A model generated the notes under the pieces. It made no database searches. It was not told the DNA's origin and saw only the letters and a list, made by a program, of their open reading frames with translations. The translations under genes were made by a program, and so were the position numbers. Below, piece after piece: positions 17,958 to 27,278 of a stretch of 64,000 nt of DNA. Each line of letters begins with the position of its first letter. Positions within the stretch are counted from its first letter, which is position 1. This stretch comes from Saprospiraceae bacterium (lineage in GTDB: Bacteria; Bacteroidota; Bacteroidia; Chitinophagales; Saprospiraceae): contig JAIPBE010000010.1 of NCBI GenBank assembly GCA_021738725.1, forward strand, positions 19,394 through 83,393, given 5' to 3'.

Positions 17958-19352
17958 ATGCATCGCTTTCAAGAGTTTCGCAAAGCAGGAAGGTTGTCGA
18001 CCGAGGAATATCGTTCCTTTACTATGCTCCGTCAGTACCAGACAGGACGCACCTTTGCCAAGTTGATCCTGATCTCTCTGGGCATCTTCCTGGTCTTTCT
18101 TTTTTTACCGTGGACCCAGAACATTCGTGCCAACGGCTTCCTGACCACGTTGCGGCCTGAGCATCGCCCTCAAACGGTCCATGCGATCATCGCCGGCCGC
18201 ATCGATCAGTGGTATGTCCGCGAGGGCGATCATGTCCAGCCCGGAGACACCATCCTTCACCTGTCAGAGATCAAGGACGACTATTTTGATCCCAAACTGC
18301 TGGATCGGACCCGCCAACAGATCAATGCCAAAACGGGGGCCATGGATGCCTATCAGGAGAAGATCGGCTCGATGAATGCACAGATCGACGCCCTGTCCAA
18401 ATCCCTCGATCTGAAACTGCAACAGTCCCGGAACTATATCCGGCAATCTGAATTGAAAGTCATCTCAGACAGCACAGATCTGGTGGCGGCTCGAGCCAAC
18501 GAAGCGGTCGCAGATGCGCAGCTGAATCGGATGCGTCAACTACATCGGGACGGGTTGAATTCGCTGACAGACCTCGAGACGAGAAATCTGAAATACCAGG
18601 AAGCCAGTGCCAAGGCAGTGAGTGCGGAAAACAAATTATTGGCCAGTCGCAATGAGTTGTTGAATGCCCGGGTGGAACTGATCTCCATCGAACAGCAGTA
18701 TCGAGACAAACTCGCCAAAGCCAGGGCAGAGCGAGCTGCTGCTCTTTCGGAGTATTATGGAGCGGATAGTGAAGTGGCGAAGATGGAAGGGCAGTACAGC
18801 AATTATGAGGCCCGGGCGGGGTTTTATTTTGTGACCGCTGCGCAGGAAGGTATGGTGACGAAAGCCATTCGGGCGGGGATCGGTGAGACAGTGAAGGCCG
18901 GGGAGCCCCTCGTCAGTTTGATGCCGGTACATTATGAACTGGCAGTCGAAATGTATATCGAGCCGGTCGATCTCCCGTTGATCCAGATCGGGAACAAGGT
19001 TCGGTTCCTCTTTGATGGCTGGCCGGCCATTGTGTTTTCTGGCTGGCCCAATGCCACTTATGGCGCGTTTGGAGGCGAGGTGTTCGCCATTGATAATTTT
19101 ATCAGTGAGAACGGGAAATACCGGGTTTTGGTCAGTCCTGATCCTGCAGACCACCCCTGGCCGAAGGGGCTGCGGGTCGGCTCCGGTGCCATCGGGATGG
19201 CCCTGTTGAAAGATGTCCCCATCTGGTATGAACTCTGGCGACAGCTGAATGGTTTTCCTCCGAATTTCTATCAGCAGAATGATCAGCTGCCAGCCCAGAT
19301 CTCATCAGATCAGTATAAAGAGATGGGAAGGGAAACGCCAAAAAAGAAGTAA
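17958..19352 (+). CDS. HlyD-family periplasmic adaptor
   Basis: 464 residues. One membrane segment at ~35-55 (KLILISLGIFLVFLFLPW), then a biotinyl-lipoyl half (IAGRIDQWYVREGDHVQPGDTILHLSE), a long coiled coil (~120-285, rich in heptad A/L/E/K with QSRNYIRQSELKV and EASAKAVSAENKLLASRNEL), and the second lipoyl half (AAQEGMVTKAIRAGIGETVKAGEPLVSLMP) with a beta-barrel domain after it. It bridges the inner-membrane ABC exporter and the outer-membrane channel encoded on either side. The 5-bp and 7-bp gaps to its neighbours show a tight operon. Confidence 0.9.
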   Translation: MHRFQEFRKAGRLSTEEYRSFTMLRQYQTGRTFAKLILISLGIFLVFLFLPWTQNIRANGFLTTLRPEHRPQTVHAIIAGRIDQWYVREGDHVQPGDTILHLSEIKDDYFDPKLLDRTRQQINAKTGAMDAYQEKIGSMNAQIDALSKSLDLKLQQSRNYIRQSELKVISDSTDLVAARANEAVADAQLNRMRQLHRDGLNSLTDLETRNLKYQEASAKAVSAENKLLASRNELLNARVELISIEQQYRDKLAKARAERAAALSEYYGADSEVAKMEGQYSNYEARAGFYFVTAAQEGMVTKAIRAGIGETVKAGEPLVSLMPVHYELAVEMYIEPVDLPLIQIGNKVRFLFDGWPAIVFSGWPNATYGAFGGEVFAIDNFISENGKYRVLVSPDPADHPWPKGLRVGSGAIGMALLKDVPIWYELWRQLNGFPPNFYQQNDQLPAQISSDQYKEMGRETPKKK

Positions 19353-19359
19353 TAGGAAC

Positions 19360-20799
19360 ATGACCAGTCTATTGACCCGAATCAAATGTCTGGCTATTGC
19401 ATTCATGTGTACAAGCCTGATCTGCCTTCCCGACAGGGGCGTTGGACAGGAGGGTGAACCGCTGGTGCTGTCCCTCGAGGATCTGCTCAACCTGGTCCGT
19501 GAGTATCATCCCGTTGCCCGACAGGCTGCGCTGCAGATCCAGCGTGGTGAAGCAGGACTTCGGATGGCAAAGGGTGGTTTTGACCCCAAACTTTACACGG
19601 CCATCGATCAGAAATACTACAATGACAAATCCTACTTTTCACACCTGGAAGGAGGCTTGAAAGTCCCGACCTGGTTTGGTGTAGAATTCAAGGCAGGATT
19701 CGATCAACAGTCGGGTGAATTTCTCAACCCGGAGAACACGACACCCACAGGCGGTCTGGTCATGGCCGGGCTGCAGATCCCTGTTGGTCAAGGATTACTG
19801 ATCGACCAACGGCGGTCTGCACTCTTTGCAGCCCGAGTCTACCAAAAGGCAACTGAAGCCGAACGACGGATGATGCTGAATGACCTGCTCTTCGATGTAT
19901 CGACAAGCTATTGGGATTGGGTGCTGACAGAATATAACCTCCGGATTCTGAGAGAGGCCAGAGACCTGGCCATGTCCAGGATGGAATTTGTCCGGGGAAG
20001 TTTTTCACTGGGGGCCAAGGCAGCTATTGATACAGTGGAGGCCTTTATCCAGGTCCAACTATTGGATCAGCAATTACAAGAAGCACTGGTCGAAAACAAT
20101 GCCATTCAGATGGAATTGTCCAATTACCTGTGGTCCGATGCATCCATTCCACTCGAATTGAAGGAGACCACTCTGCCACCCGATTCTCTTCAGTGGTTGG
20201 TAGCACCCAGGTTGTCTGCAGACACAGTGGAGTTGTGGATCAGCCGATTGGCCCTGGATCATCCCGATCTACAGCGAGCGGCTCTCAAGCTATCTGCCCT
20301 GGAGATCGACCGGCGTCTGAAGGCTGACAAACTCAAACCACGACTCAATCTGCAGTATAACTTTCTGACAGAACCTGTCGGAGATGCGTTCCTCAGCCAG
20401 ATATCCCCTTCCAACTACAAGTGGGGACTGGAGTTTGAAATGCCTATTTTCCTCCGGAAGGAGAGGGGCGATCTCCAGTTGTCAAAAGTGAAGCTGGAAG
20501 AGGCCCGATTAGTGCGTGACCAAAAGCTGCTCGAATGGCGAAACAAGGTCAGGACCTATGCATATGCCCAGGAGAATCTCCAAGGACAGATTCAACTGGC
20601 GGAGCGCACAGTGCAGAATGTTCGCCAGTTGTTAGTTGCGGAGCGAAATCGATTCGAAAATGGGGAGAGCTCCCTCTTCCTGTTGAATATGCGTCAGCAG
20701 AAACTGATCGAATCCGAAATGAAATGGATGGCCTTGAAGACCAAGCAACAACAGACAGGTTTGGCTCTCCGATGGGCGCTGGGCATCGGTTGGCAGTAG
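19360..20799 (+). CDS. TolC-family outer-membrane channel
   Basis: 479 residues. The signal peptide is MTSLLTRIKCLAIAFMCTSLICL. Two outer-membrane-efflux repeats follow: LSLEDLLNLVREYHPVARQAALQIQRGEAGLRMAKGGFDPKL is the classic start of repeat 1, and the second begins near LALDHPDLQRAALKLSALEIDRRLKADKLKPRL. Long helices with alternating hydrophobic residues fit the periplasmic tunnel. It completes the tripartite exporter with the ABC and HlyD genes just upstream. The ATG at 19360, 7 bp after the HlyD stop, is the right start; the open frame reaching back to 19249 overlaps HlyD and is spurious. Confidence 0.9.
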   Translation: MTSLLTRIKCLAIAFMCTSLICLPDRGVGQEGEPLVLSLEDLLNLVREYHPVARQAALQIQRGEAGLRMAKGGFDPKLYTAIDQKYYNDKSYFSHLEGGLKVPTWFGVEFKAGFDQQSGEFLNPENTTPTGGLVMAGLQIPVGQGLLIDQRRSALFAARVYQKATEAERRMMLNDLLFDVSTSYWDWVLTEYNLRILREARDLAMSRMEFVRGSFSLGAKAAIDTVEAFIQVQLLDQQLQEALVENNAIQMELSNYLWSDASIPLELKETTLPPDSLQWLVAPRLSADTVELWISRLALDHPDLQRAALKLSALEIDRRLKADKLKPRLNLQYNFLTEPVGDAFLSQISPSNYKWGLEFEMPIFLRKERGDLQLSKVKLEEARLVRDQKLLEWRNKVRTYAYAQENLQGQIQLAERTVQNVRQLLVAERNRFENGESSLFLLNMRQQKLIESEMKWMALKTKQQQTGLALRWALGIGWQ

Positions 20800-20873
20800 T
20801 CCGAAGGGCTACTTCGGTCCGTTGGTGCAGACATGATCGGCCGACACCTGCCTTTTCAGAATGAATGGCTTGT

Positions 20874-21055
20874 GGGCACCTCTATTAACCTCCGAAATAG
20901 ACCAAGACCAAAGAAGACCAAACGAGAAAAGGCGTTTCGAAGGAGAATAGCCATAGCTATGTGACTGAGAAACAACGAATTATCGCGAAGGTATTCTTTG
21001 GTAAGAATATCAAAGATTTTCGTTTGGTCATTGAGTGGGGTTGATAGAGGTGCCC
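20874..21055. mobile_element. MITE-like element, copy A (182 bp)
   Basis: The ends are 17-bp inverted repeats with one mismatch: GGGCACCTCTATTAACC on the left and GGTTGATAGAGGTGCCC on the right. TTGT stands immediately before and after the element, a possible 4-bp target duplication. There is no coding frame of note. An internal inverted pair ATTCTT/AAGAAT and the segment AGCCATAGCTATGTGA are shared with the other two copies in the window. It lies between tolC and the glycosyltransferase, ending 93 bp before the latter. Confidence 0.8.
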
Positions 21056-21148
21056 TTGTATAAAATCTGTTTTGGATGACCCTGGATCCCTGTCGGAAGG
21101 AGGTAGACTGATCGACACCAAATGCCCCTCACTTCTTATCTTTAGCAA

Positions 21149-22294
21149 ATGAGTGAATCCCCGCTGAATATTGGCTTTGATGCCAAGAGACTCTTTCTGA
21201 ATAATTCTGGTTTAGGCAATTATGCGCGCACCCTGGTCAATGGATTGGTGGCAGCACAGAATGAACTTACCTGTCATCTATATACTCCGGATACGGGCGA
21301 TCGAGCGGATTGTCAAGTCTATCTGCAAGGGCCTCCTTTTGAGGTGCACACACCTTCGCGCGGAATGCCAGGTACCATCTGGAGATCGGTGGGTATCCCC
21401 AATGCCCTGGAACGGCATGGTGTGACCTTGTATCATGGATTGAGCAACGAACTCCCCATCGGTCTCAAAAAGATCGGGGTGAGATCAGTGGCCACCATAC
21501 ACGATCTGATCTACCGGCATTACCCCGCCCATTACAGCCGGATGGATCGGGTGATCTACAATGGGAAAACGAAATATGCCAGCGAGAATGCTGACCTGAT
21601 AGTGGCGATCAGTGAATGCACCAAACAGGATATCCTGGATGCGTATAAGGTCGATGAGGATCGGGTGACAGTGGCATATCAATCTTGTGATCCAATATTT
21701 TACGAGACTGTCAGCGAGACTGAGGGGATAGAGATCCGCAACCGACTTGCGCTGCCCGGTGAGTATTTGTTGTATGTCGGTTCGGTGAATGAACGGAAGA
21801 ACCTGCTCATGCTGGTCAAAGCCATGGAGTTGCTGCCCGACGAGCTTCGTTTGCCGCTGGTGGTCGTCGGGCATGGAGGCAGCTATTTGCGAAAGGTCAA
21901 CCGGTATCTGGACAGTCGGAAACTGTCCAGGTTTGTCTATTTCCGACCCGGCGTAGCTTCTGCGGATCTGCCTGCTATTTATCAGGGGGCAGCGGTCTTT
22001 TGTTATCCCAGTTTGTATGAAGGATTTGGAATCCCCATCCTGGAGGCTCTGGCCAGTGGTGCGCCTGTGCTGACCAGCCATCGATCGTCCATGCCAGAAG
22101 CCGGCGGTCCGGGCAGCCAGTATATAGATCCGGAAAATGCCGAGGAGATCGCCGATAGCCTTCGCCGGATATTGGAGAGTGACACTTTGCGCCAATCGAT
22201 GGCCACCATGGGCCGGGAACATGCCGATACATTTCGCCTGTCCAATACTTCTGCAAAATTGTGGGATTGCTATAAGCGTGTATTAGGGCAATAG
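21149..22294 (+). CDS. GT4-type glycosyltransferase (GT-B fold)
   Basis: 381 residues. The N-terminal domain begins NIGFDAKRLFLNNSGLGNYARTLVNGL (acceptor side). The C-terminal donor-binding domain contains LLYVGSVNERKNLLMLVKAM, YLDSRKLSRFVYFRPGV and the E-x7-E motif in YEGFGIPILEALASGAPV, which binds the nucleotide sugar. Family members build cell-surface polysaccharide or glycoconjugates at the cytoplasmic face of the inner membrane. It is a single-gene unit preceded by the MITE-like element. Donor and acceptor sugars cannot be told from sequence. Confidence 0.9.
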   Translation: MSESPLNIGFDAKRLFLNNSGLGNYARTLVNGLVAAQNELTCHLYTPDTGDRADCQVYLQGPPFEVHTPSRGMPGTIWRSVGIPNALERHGVTLYHGLSNELPIGLKKIGVRSVATIHDLIYRHYPAHYSRMDRVIYNGKTKYASENADLIVAISECTKQDILDAYKVDEDRVTVAYQSCDPIFYETVSETEGIEIRNRLALPGEYLLYVGSVNERKNLLMLVKAMELLPDELRLPLVVVGHGGSYLRKVNRYLDSRKLSRFVYFRPGVASADLPAIYQGAAVFCYPSLYEGFGIPILEALASGAPVLTSHRSSMPEAGGPGSQYIDPENAEEIADSLRRILESDTLRQSMATMGREHADTFRLSNTSAKLWDCYKRVLGQ

Positions 22295-22483
22295 GTCCAC
22301 TTCTGGATATTTTGTCTTCCACTCTTCGTAGGAATCTATGATAGAATCTTCTCGGATGGGTAAAGTGGATCGTCACTGGCTTCGGTGCGGAAGGCAGGCC
22401 AACCATGAAATTCAGTATGTTGTTTTTTTTTGTAAACCTGACCTTGAAATTCTGCCTTGATATGACCATTTCAATCAGGCAAA

Positions 22484-22513
22484 ATAAAGGAGGCTCGCAT
22501 GGTGCGAGCCTCC
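22484..22513 (-). terminator. terminator of the lipoprotein gene (possibly bidirectional)
   Basis: Perfect 10-bp stem GGAGGCTCGC / GCGAGCCTCC with a 5-nt loop. Read on the minus strand it is followed by TTTATTTT, so it ends the lipoprotein transcript. It also lies 195 bp past the glycosyltransferase stop on the other strand. Confidence 0.8.
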
Positions 22514-22561
22514 CTTCCTTATCGAATTCTCAGGGGCTGGTTTTCCCTGATTTCATTTCAT

Positions 22562-23986
22562 TTATTGCAGGCTAAATGTGAAGATGGTTTTTTCAGGAGC
22601 CGTACTGGTGACCCGTCCACTAAAAGATTGGGACTGAGTACCCTTGATCATACGTACCTGAAAGTCTTTGTCATTTCCATCAAACAGGTTGACCTTGACC
22701 GTGTAAGTGCCTTTTGGCATGCCGGCCAGGCTGGGTGCACAGATGTTTTCCTGGACCCATCCAGTTTCATCGATCATATCCCGGTCGAGCGTGATGCCGC
22801 CGATTCCAGGAGTTTTGTTAGACCAGAAGACATGCAGGTTGTCCGGTCCGTACAAGTGAAGGTCCAGATCGGAATCGCCATAGCTGTTGTTGCCATTGAA
22901 CCAGGTCAAAGTGGCTTGAAAATCACCGGTGCAAACGGGGATCGTGGCCAGTGGTTTGTATTCAAAACAGTCGATATTACTATAACTGCCACCGCTCGGT
23001 AAATTCGGTCCGACAGACCAGCCGGTACAAAGTGTGGCGCTGGAGCAAGTGACCACATCATTGATCGTAAAAGTCAGAGGCAAAGTGTATTGTTTGCATT
23101 CTGGAGAGCTTAATTGGGATGATTTGTGTGAGACGATCAATTGGGCGGTGTACGTGCCTTGGGGTCCCATAAAGGTGAGTCCCTGATTGTGATTCGGTCC
23201 CCATCCAGTGACATTGGGTGGTGTCATGACTTCCCAATATCGGCGACCGTTGGTCGCATTCGGATTGTAGGGTGCCCAAAGGGACAATTCTTCAGGATAG
23301 GTGGGCACAAAATCGGTAATGATCAATTTATTGTAACAGTCATTCGCGTACCATGATCCGGTATTTGCAGTAGCTGGATACCAGCCATTTGTATTGAATG
23401 TTCTGAGTCTCCAGCCGCCAGCGCCAAAGGGTGCTCGAGTACGGTTTATGTCGGCAACGTTGGCGAGTATGTAGGTGCCCAGTTCATAAACTGCTGCGCC
23501 TACTTCAGCTTTGTCCTCGTCATAATAGGTGATCGGGAATACCCCATATTCATTGCGATCGGTATTGAATCCAACGACACAAACCTGGTCAGGGGCAGTG
23601 CCATCGGGTAATGTAAATAGCAGCCATAAAGGCTCCTGAAAAATAAATCCTTCCGGGCCAAAGTTGGTGGTCTGGCCCACCAGTTTCATATTGGAGGGTA
23701 ATGCTTTGGGGAGCGCACCTCCTTTTTCGATGGTGAAGCTGACAGTAGCTGTATTGCCATTTGCCAGTTCGGGGATGGCATTTGGCGGAATGATCAGTGA
23801 ACTGCCGTCCAGGGTCAGCACACCACCCGGTTCGTCCGAAGCGATCTGCTTGATCATGGATTGAGTGGTGGGATTCGGATCGGTATTATCCTTTTGACAA
23901 CTTCCGATGAGAACCATAGCAAGGAAAAGCGTCAGTATTCCAATCATCGGAATCAGCGTCCCTCTGATAAGTCGCATGGTGTTCAT
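22562..23986 (-). CDS. surface lipoprotein with ZU5-like and DUF2135-like regions, unknown function
   Basis: 474 residues. A signal with a lipobox (VLIGSC-QKD at ~25-33) predicts a lipoprotein. A following segment, SLIIPPNAIPELANG...VSFTIEKGG, resembles the ZU5-like fold often placed near the N-terminus of Bacteroidota surface lipoproteins. The middle is rich in Trp, Tyr and Asn. The C-terminal part has YGDSDLDLHLYGPDNLHVFW and PKGTYTVKVNLFDGND, close to the metal-bound DxDLDLHV pattern seen in DUF2135-like beta-sandwich domains. No enzyme motif is visible; a binding or structural surface role is likely. It is divergent from the T9SS kelch-like gene. Confidence 0.65.
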   Translation of the reverse strand: MNTMRLIRGTLIPMIGILTLFLAMVLIGSCQKDNTDPNPTTQSMIKQIASDEPGGVLTLDGSSLIIPPNAIPELANGNTATVSFTIEKGGALPKALPSNMKLVGQTTNFGPEGFIFQEPLWLLFTLPDGTAPDQVCVVGFNTDRNEYGVFPITYYDEDKAEVGAAVYELGTYILANVADINRTRAPFGAGGWRLRTFNTNGWYPATANTGSWYANDCYNKLIITDFVPTYPEELSLWAPYNPNATNGRRYWEVMTPPNVTGWGPNHNQGLTFMGPQGTYTAQLIVSHKSSQLSSPECKQYTLPLTFTINDVVTCSSATLCTGWSVGPNLPSGGSYSNIDCFEYKPLATIPVCTGDFQATLTWFNGNNSYGDSDLDLHLYGPDNLHVFWSNKTPGIGGITLDRDMIDETGWVQENICAPSLAGMPKGTYTVKVNLFDGNDKDFQVRMIKGTQSQSFSGRVTSTAPEKTIFTFSLQ

Positions 23987-24305
23987 GGCTGGATATTTAT
24001 AATGGAAAATCTTATTTCGCAGCCCTAAGATGACCCTCCGATGCAGCCGAAAGCAATGAGGAGGATCATCTCAGGCATTCAGGAAGATCCTTGGAGAAAG
24101 GATGCTCTGTCTACTATCTTGAGCTCACTCATTTCTCTTGTCCGGCGACCCATTTTTCGATCAAAAATTCGGTAGACGAGTTGGAAAGTGTGATGTTATT
24201 TCTGTCTTTTTTATCGCTACTGTCCGTATTTTTTCTTGCGTGATTGCGATCACCAATGGTCTTGCCTTTTCGGGCGAACTTGCCACCTAACTATGCCTGT
24301 TGATC
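23987..24305. other. divergent intergenic region
   Basis: About 320 bp between two divergent genes, expected to hold both promoters. I see no strong inverted repeat, RNA-like fold or open frame. Confidence 0.4.
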
Positions 24306-25925
24306 ATGACGAACAGAACATTTTTCAGCGTGATGCTGCTGCTCTTTACTGCAGTCACCATGCCGGCACAAAACATTTCCAGTTATTCCATTACCCTGGA
24401 AGAATTGGACTTGCCTTCATTTCCAGGGCTGCAATCCTATGTTCTGGGCACATCAGCGGATGAGTGGCTGGTGATCGGCGGACGTACGGACGGGTTGCAT
24501 AGACGACAGCCCTTTGCTGCCTTCCAACCAGAGGGGAACAATACAACCATTTACGTCCTGGATCCCGGATCGGGAGAGGTCTGGTCTGCCGGAGTGGGGA
24601 CGCTCCCGAGTTCACTGCAGGAGCAATTGCAGACCACCAACATGGAATTTTTTGATGGTGAAGATCACCTGGTGCTCATCGGTGGGTATGGGTACAGCCT
24701 GTCGGAAAATGAACATATCACCTTTCCCTATCTGACCCGAGTGGACAAGGCGGGGTTGATCCAGGCCATCAAGTCGGGAGCGGATATTGTCCCTTACTTC
24801 CAACAGATCCAGGATGATCGGTTTCGGGTGACAGGCGGATATCTCGGCCGGATCGGGGAGACTTATCTCCTGGTGGGTGGACAGGACTTTGAAGGGCGAT
24901 ATAATCCGATGGGTCCCAACCACGGACCTGGATTCTCTCAGGAGTATACCAATGCCATCCAGCGCTTTACCCTTCTGGATGACGGGATGAATATTGCGGT
25001 GGCGGATTGGCAGATCACGGTGGACAGTCTGGAGCTGCACCGGCGGGATTACAATCTGGTTCCGCAGGTCTTTCCCGGAGGGGAATATGGGTATACGGCC
25101 TTCTCTGGTGTCTTCCGTTATGATGCTGATCTGCCCTGGTTGAATACGGTAGACATCAGCAATGGGGGGTATACGGTGGTGCCCGGTTTCAATCAATATC
25201 TCAATCAGTATCACACCGCGCATGCAGCCTTGTTTGATCCGGCTTCCGAAGAGATGACCACCTTATTTTTTGGGGGAATTGGTCAGTATTACCTCAACGA
25301 TCAGGGCGTCCTGGTCCAGGATGATAATGTCCCGTTTGTCAAGACCATCAGTTGTGTGACCCGGGATAAGACCGGCCAGATGGTCGAAACGATAGCGGGT
25401 CAAATGCCGGATTACCTGGGAGCGAGTGCCGAGTTTATCCCTCGTCCGGGTGTTGCCTTCGCGGCACCGGGGATCCTGGATATCGGGGAGTGGCCGACTG
25501 GCCAGGCCATCGATATCGGGTACGTGATGGGCGGTATTCAATCCACCGAATCGAACATTTTCTTTGCGAATGAAGGCGACCTCAGTGTGGCCAGCAACAG
25601 GATCTTTCGCGTGTGGGCAGAGAAGATGACAACCGCTACAGAGCCGGCTCCTGGTGTGACCGCGGAGGGGTATTTCCAGTTGCGTATCCATCCGAATCCC
25701 GCTTCAGACCGGTTGCATATTTACTTCCGCACCCATAAGCGCGAGTGGGTCCAGTTGGCCCTGTTTGACCTCCAGGGAAAACGGGTAGGTCCGTCGTTTG
25801 AAGGTGTGTTGGATGCAGATCGTCACGAATTTGAGTGGGCCCTGGACAGCTTGCAATCGGGCACCTATTTTCTGCGTTTGCAGAACAGGGGCGAATTTGA
25901 GGTGGAGCAGATGATGGTGAAGTGA
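24306..25925 (+). CDS. T9SS-exported beta-propeller-like protein of unknown function
   Basis: 539 residues. Signal peptide MTNRTFFSVMLLLFTAVTMPAQ. The body has repeated blade-like segments with G-G-x-x-aromatic turns (LVIGGRTDGLHRRQPFAAF, LVLIGGYGYSL, YLLVGGQDFEGRYN, LFFGGIGQYY, GYVMGGIQS), suggesting a kelch-type propeller. The last ~85 residues (FQLRIHPNPASDRLHIYF ... LDSLQSGTYFLRLQNRG ... EQMMVK) form a type A T9SS sorting domain. The 3' end of this gene and ~120 bp beyond it are duplicated at 27547-27824 and, in decayed form, near 31.8 kb, bracketing the toxin-like modules that follow. Confidence 0.75.
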   Translation: MTNRTFFSVMLLLFTAVTMPAQNISSYSITLEELDLPSFPGLQSYVLGTSADEWLVIGGRTDGLHRRQPFAAFQPEGNNTTIYVLDPGSGEVWSAGVGTLPSSLQEQLQTTNMEFFDGEDHLVLIGGYGYSLSENEHITFPYLTRVDKAGLIQAIKSGADIVPYFQQIQDDRFRVTGGYLGRIGETYLLVGGQDFEGRYNPMGPNHGPGFSQEYTNAIQRFTLLDDGMNIAVADWQITVDSLELHRRDYNLVPQVFPGGEYGYTAFSGVFRYDADLPWLNTVDISNGGYTVVPGFNQYLNQYHTAHAALFDPASEEMTTLFFGGIGQYYLNDQGVLVQDDNVPFVKTISCVTRDKTGQMVETIAGQMPDYLGASAEFIPRPGVAFAAPGILDIGEWPTGQAIDIGYVMGGIQSTESNIFFANEGDLSVASNRIFRVWAEKMTTATEPAPGVTAEGYFQLRIHPNPASDRLHIYFRTHKREWVQLALFDLQGKRVGPSFEGVLDADRHEFEWALDSLQSGTYFLRLQNRGEFEVEQMMVK

Positions 25926-26047
25926 ACAATCATTCCAGTAGTCTGGCAATGAGTGGAAAAATCCTGGCCATCAGGTGGATATGTTCTTCAGCTTATTTTC
26001 GGACCTGATCAGGTGGAAACGGTGAAAGTGGTGGTACAACATTGAAG
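25770..26047 (+). repeat. duplicated segment, copy A (T9SS sorting-domain 3' end plus flank)
   Basis: The last ~155 bp of the T9SS cargo gene and ~120 bp downstream recur at 27547-27824. The match is nearly exact from about 25845 to 25970, including the stop codon and the noncoding tail, and weaker at both edges (for example AGGTGGAAACGGTGAAAGTG here against AGGTGGAGACGATAAAGGTG there). Confidence 0.85.
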
Positions 26048-26075
26048 GATCTGGAGCATTGGAGCATTAGGGGAT

Positions 26076-26762
26076 TCAATATAGTATTGATCGAATGGAT
26101 TCCTGGATTCGTTGATATCGGATGGCTCGTGATTCAAAATAGAGATGCGCCTGGACAGCCTCCTGATAAATTGGATCCTCAATCATCTTGATTAGTTGTC
26201 CATTCAGAAATGGTTTGACATCCTGCGGGGAGTCCCTCAACGCTGTGATGATGTCGGTCTGATTGTCCAGAATATACACGATGTCTTCAAAGTCCTGACT
26301 GGTGCGAGGGTCGATTGCGCCTCTTGATTGGAATGCTGCAAATTTTGATGCTAAGAAATAGGGTAAGGGCATGACGTGAATTGAAAACCCACCCAGGTCC
26401 AGAATATGTCGAGCATTATACCCTGGACCAAACCAGGGATTGGCAGGTGCCCATCCAATTTCTTTGGTGTTCATCACATCAAGGAGAATATCATCAAAAC
26501 GAAACCGGCAGATTACCCGATCTTCTGATGACTGAATGAACCCCTTATCAACGAGTTTTTGTCGGAGAGTTTCAAGCTCTCCGGCAGTGGCTAATGAAAC
26601 AGAAATGTCGATATCCTTTGTTGGCCGGATATCATCAGCAGCCGGGTCATTGATGTACAGACTGACAACCGCCCCTCCAACATAAACAACCTCATCGTTC
26701 AGTTCGCCAAGGCCTTCAGCAATACGACGAATCACATCCCTGTTGATGATCGTATTCTTCAC
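26076..26762 (-). CDS. nucleotidyltransferase (AbiEii-like toxin candidate)
   Basis: 228 residues from a GTG that overlaps the stop codon of the upstream wHTH gene (GTGA), giving the N-terminus VKNTIINRDVIRRIAEGL. The nucleotidyltransferase core is visible: EVVYVGGAVVSLYIND (G-G), PTKDIDISVSL (D-x-D) and the third acid in DDILLDVMN. Later residues follow the usual layout (LASKFAAFQSRGAIDPRTSQDFEDIVYIL), as in AbiEii/MenT-type proteins that modify tRNA or other targets. Paired with an HTH partner it forms a probable toxin-antitoxin or phage-defence unit. The frame extends back to 26846, but that part overlaps the partner gene. Toxicity is inference. Confidence 0.75.
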   Translation of the reverse strand: MKNTIINRDVIRRIAEGLGELNDEVVYVGGAVVSLYINDPAADDIRPTKDIDISVSLATAGELETLRQKLVDKGFIQSSEDRVICRFRFDDILLDVMNTKEIGWAPANPWFGPGYNARHILDLGGFSIHVMPLPYFLASKFAAFQSRGAIDPRTSQDFEDIVYILDNQTDIITALRDSPQDVKPFLNGQLIKMIEDPIYQEAVQAHLYFESRAIRYQRIQESIRSILY

Positions 26763-27277
26763 TTGATTCGATTTTCCAAATGTTGAAGAGCCATGTTCCT
26801 TTCCCTGGTGCGGCCAACACGCAATGTATCTACCAGAGCGAGCCATTCGTGAAATTCAGGGTCAACCAGTGCCACTTGAGGGACGGTTGGATAAAGAGGA
26901 GGTATGCCCTGGCCCCGGACCTGCCCTTTTGCCCACGGCCAAACATAGACATCATTGGCGTTCACGAACTCTTCTACAAGTGGGCGCATCGAATGAGCTG
27001 TAGGTACCCCTCTTGATGTTGAACCTGGTCTGGCAGGATAAATGACGGCTATCCCAAATCGTAAAAAGTCCATGAACAAACCTTTCATGACGACCTGCTC
27101 TGTTCTGCCTAAGAGCCCGGCATAGCTGGATCTGGCCAGAGACTGACTGATTTCGCTTTGACTCATGAATAAAGCTCTGGCCAAAGCTGTCTGGGTCATT
27201 GGGGCTTCTCCTGCCTTCAGGATTCTTAAGAGAATCAGGACATCCTGCGGTTTCATTTGAGGTATAGCGTTTTTCAT
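26759..27277 (-). CDS. winged-helix regulator/antitoxin partner of the nucleotidyltransferase
   Basis: 172 residues. N-terminal winged HTH: MKPQDVLILLRILKAGEAPMTQTALARALFMSQSEISQSLARSSYAGLL. A C-terminal domain follows with RFGIAVIYPARPGSTSRGVPTAHS and YVWPWAKGQVRGQGIPPLYPTVP, a conserved-looking block I associate with HTH proteins placed next to nucleotidyltransferases. The gene is first in a two-gene operon with a 4-bp overlap. Two related inverted repeats upstream suggest it binds its own promoter, as AbiEi-type antitoxins do. Class assignment to AbiEi is by context; overall sequence identity could not be tested. Confidence 0.7.
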   Translation of the reverse strand: MKNAIPQMKPQDVLILLRILKAGEAPMTQTALARALFMSQSEISQSLARSSYAGLLGRTEQVVMKGLFMDFLRFGIAVIYPARPGSTSRGVPTAHSMRPLVEEFVNANDVYVWPWAKGQVRGQGIPPLYPTVPQVALVDPEFHEWLALVDTLRVGRTRERNMALQHLENRIK

Positions 27278-27278
27278 A

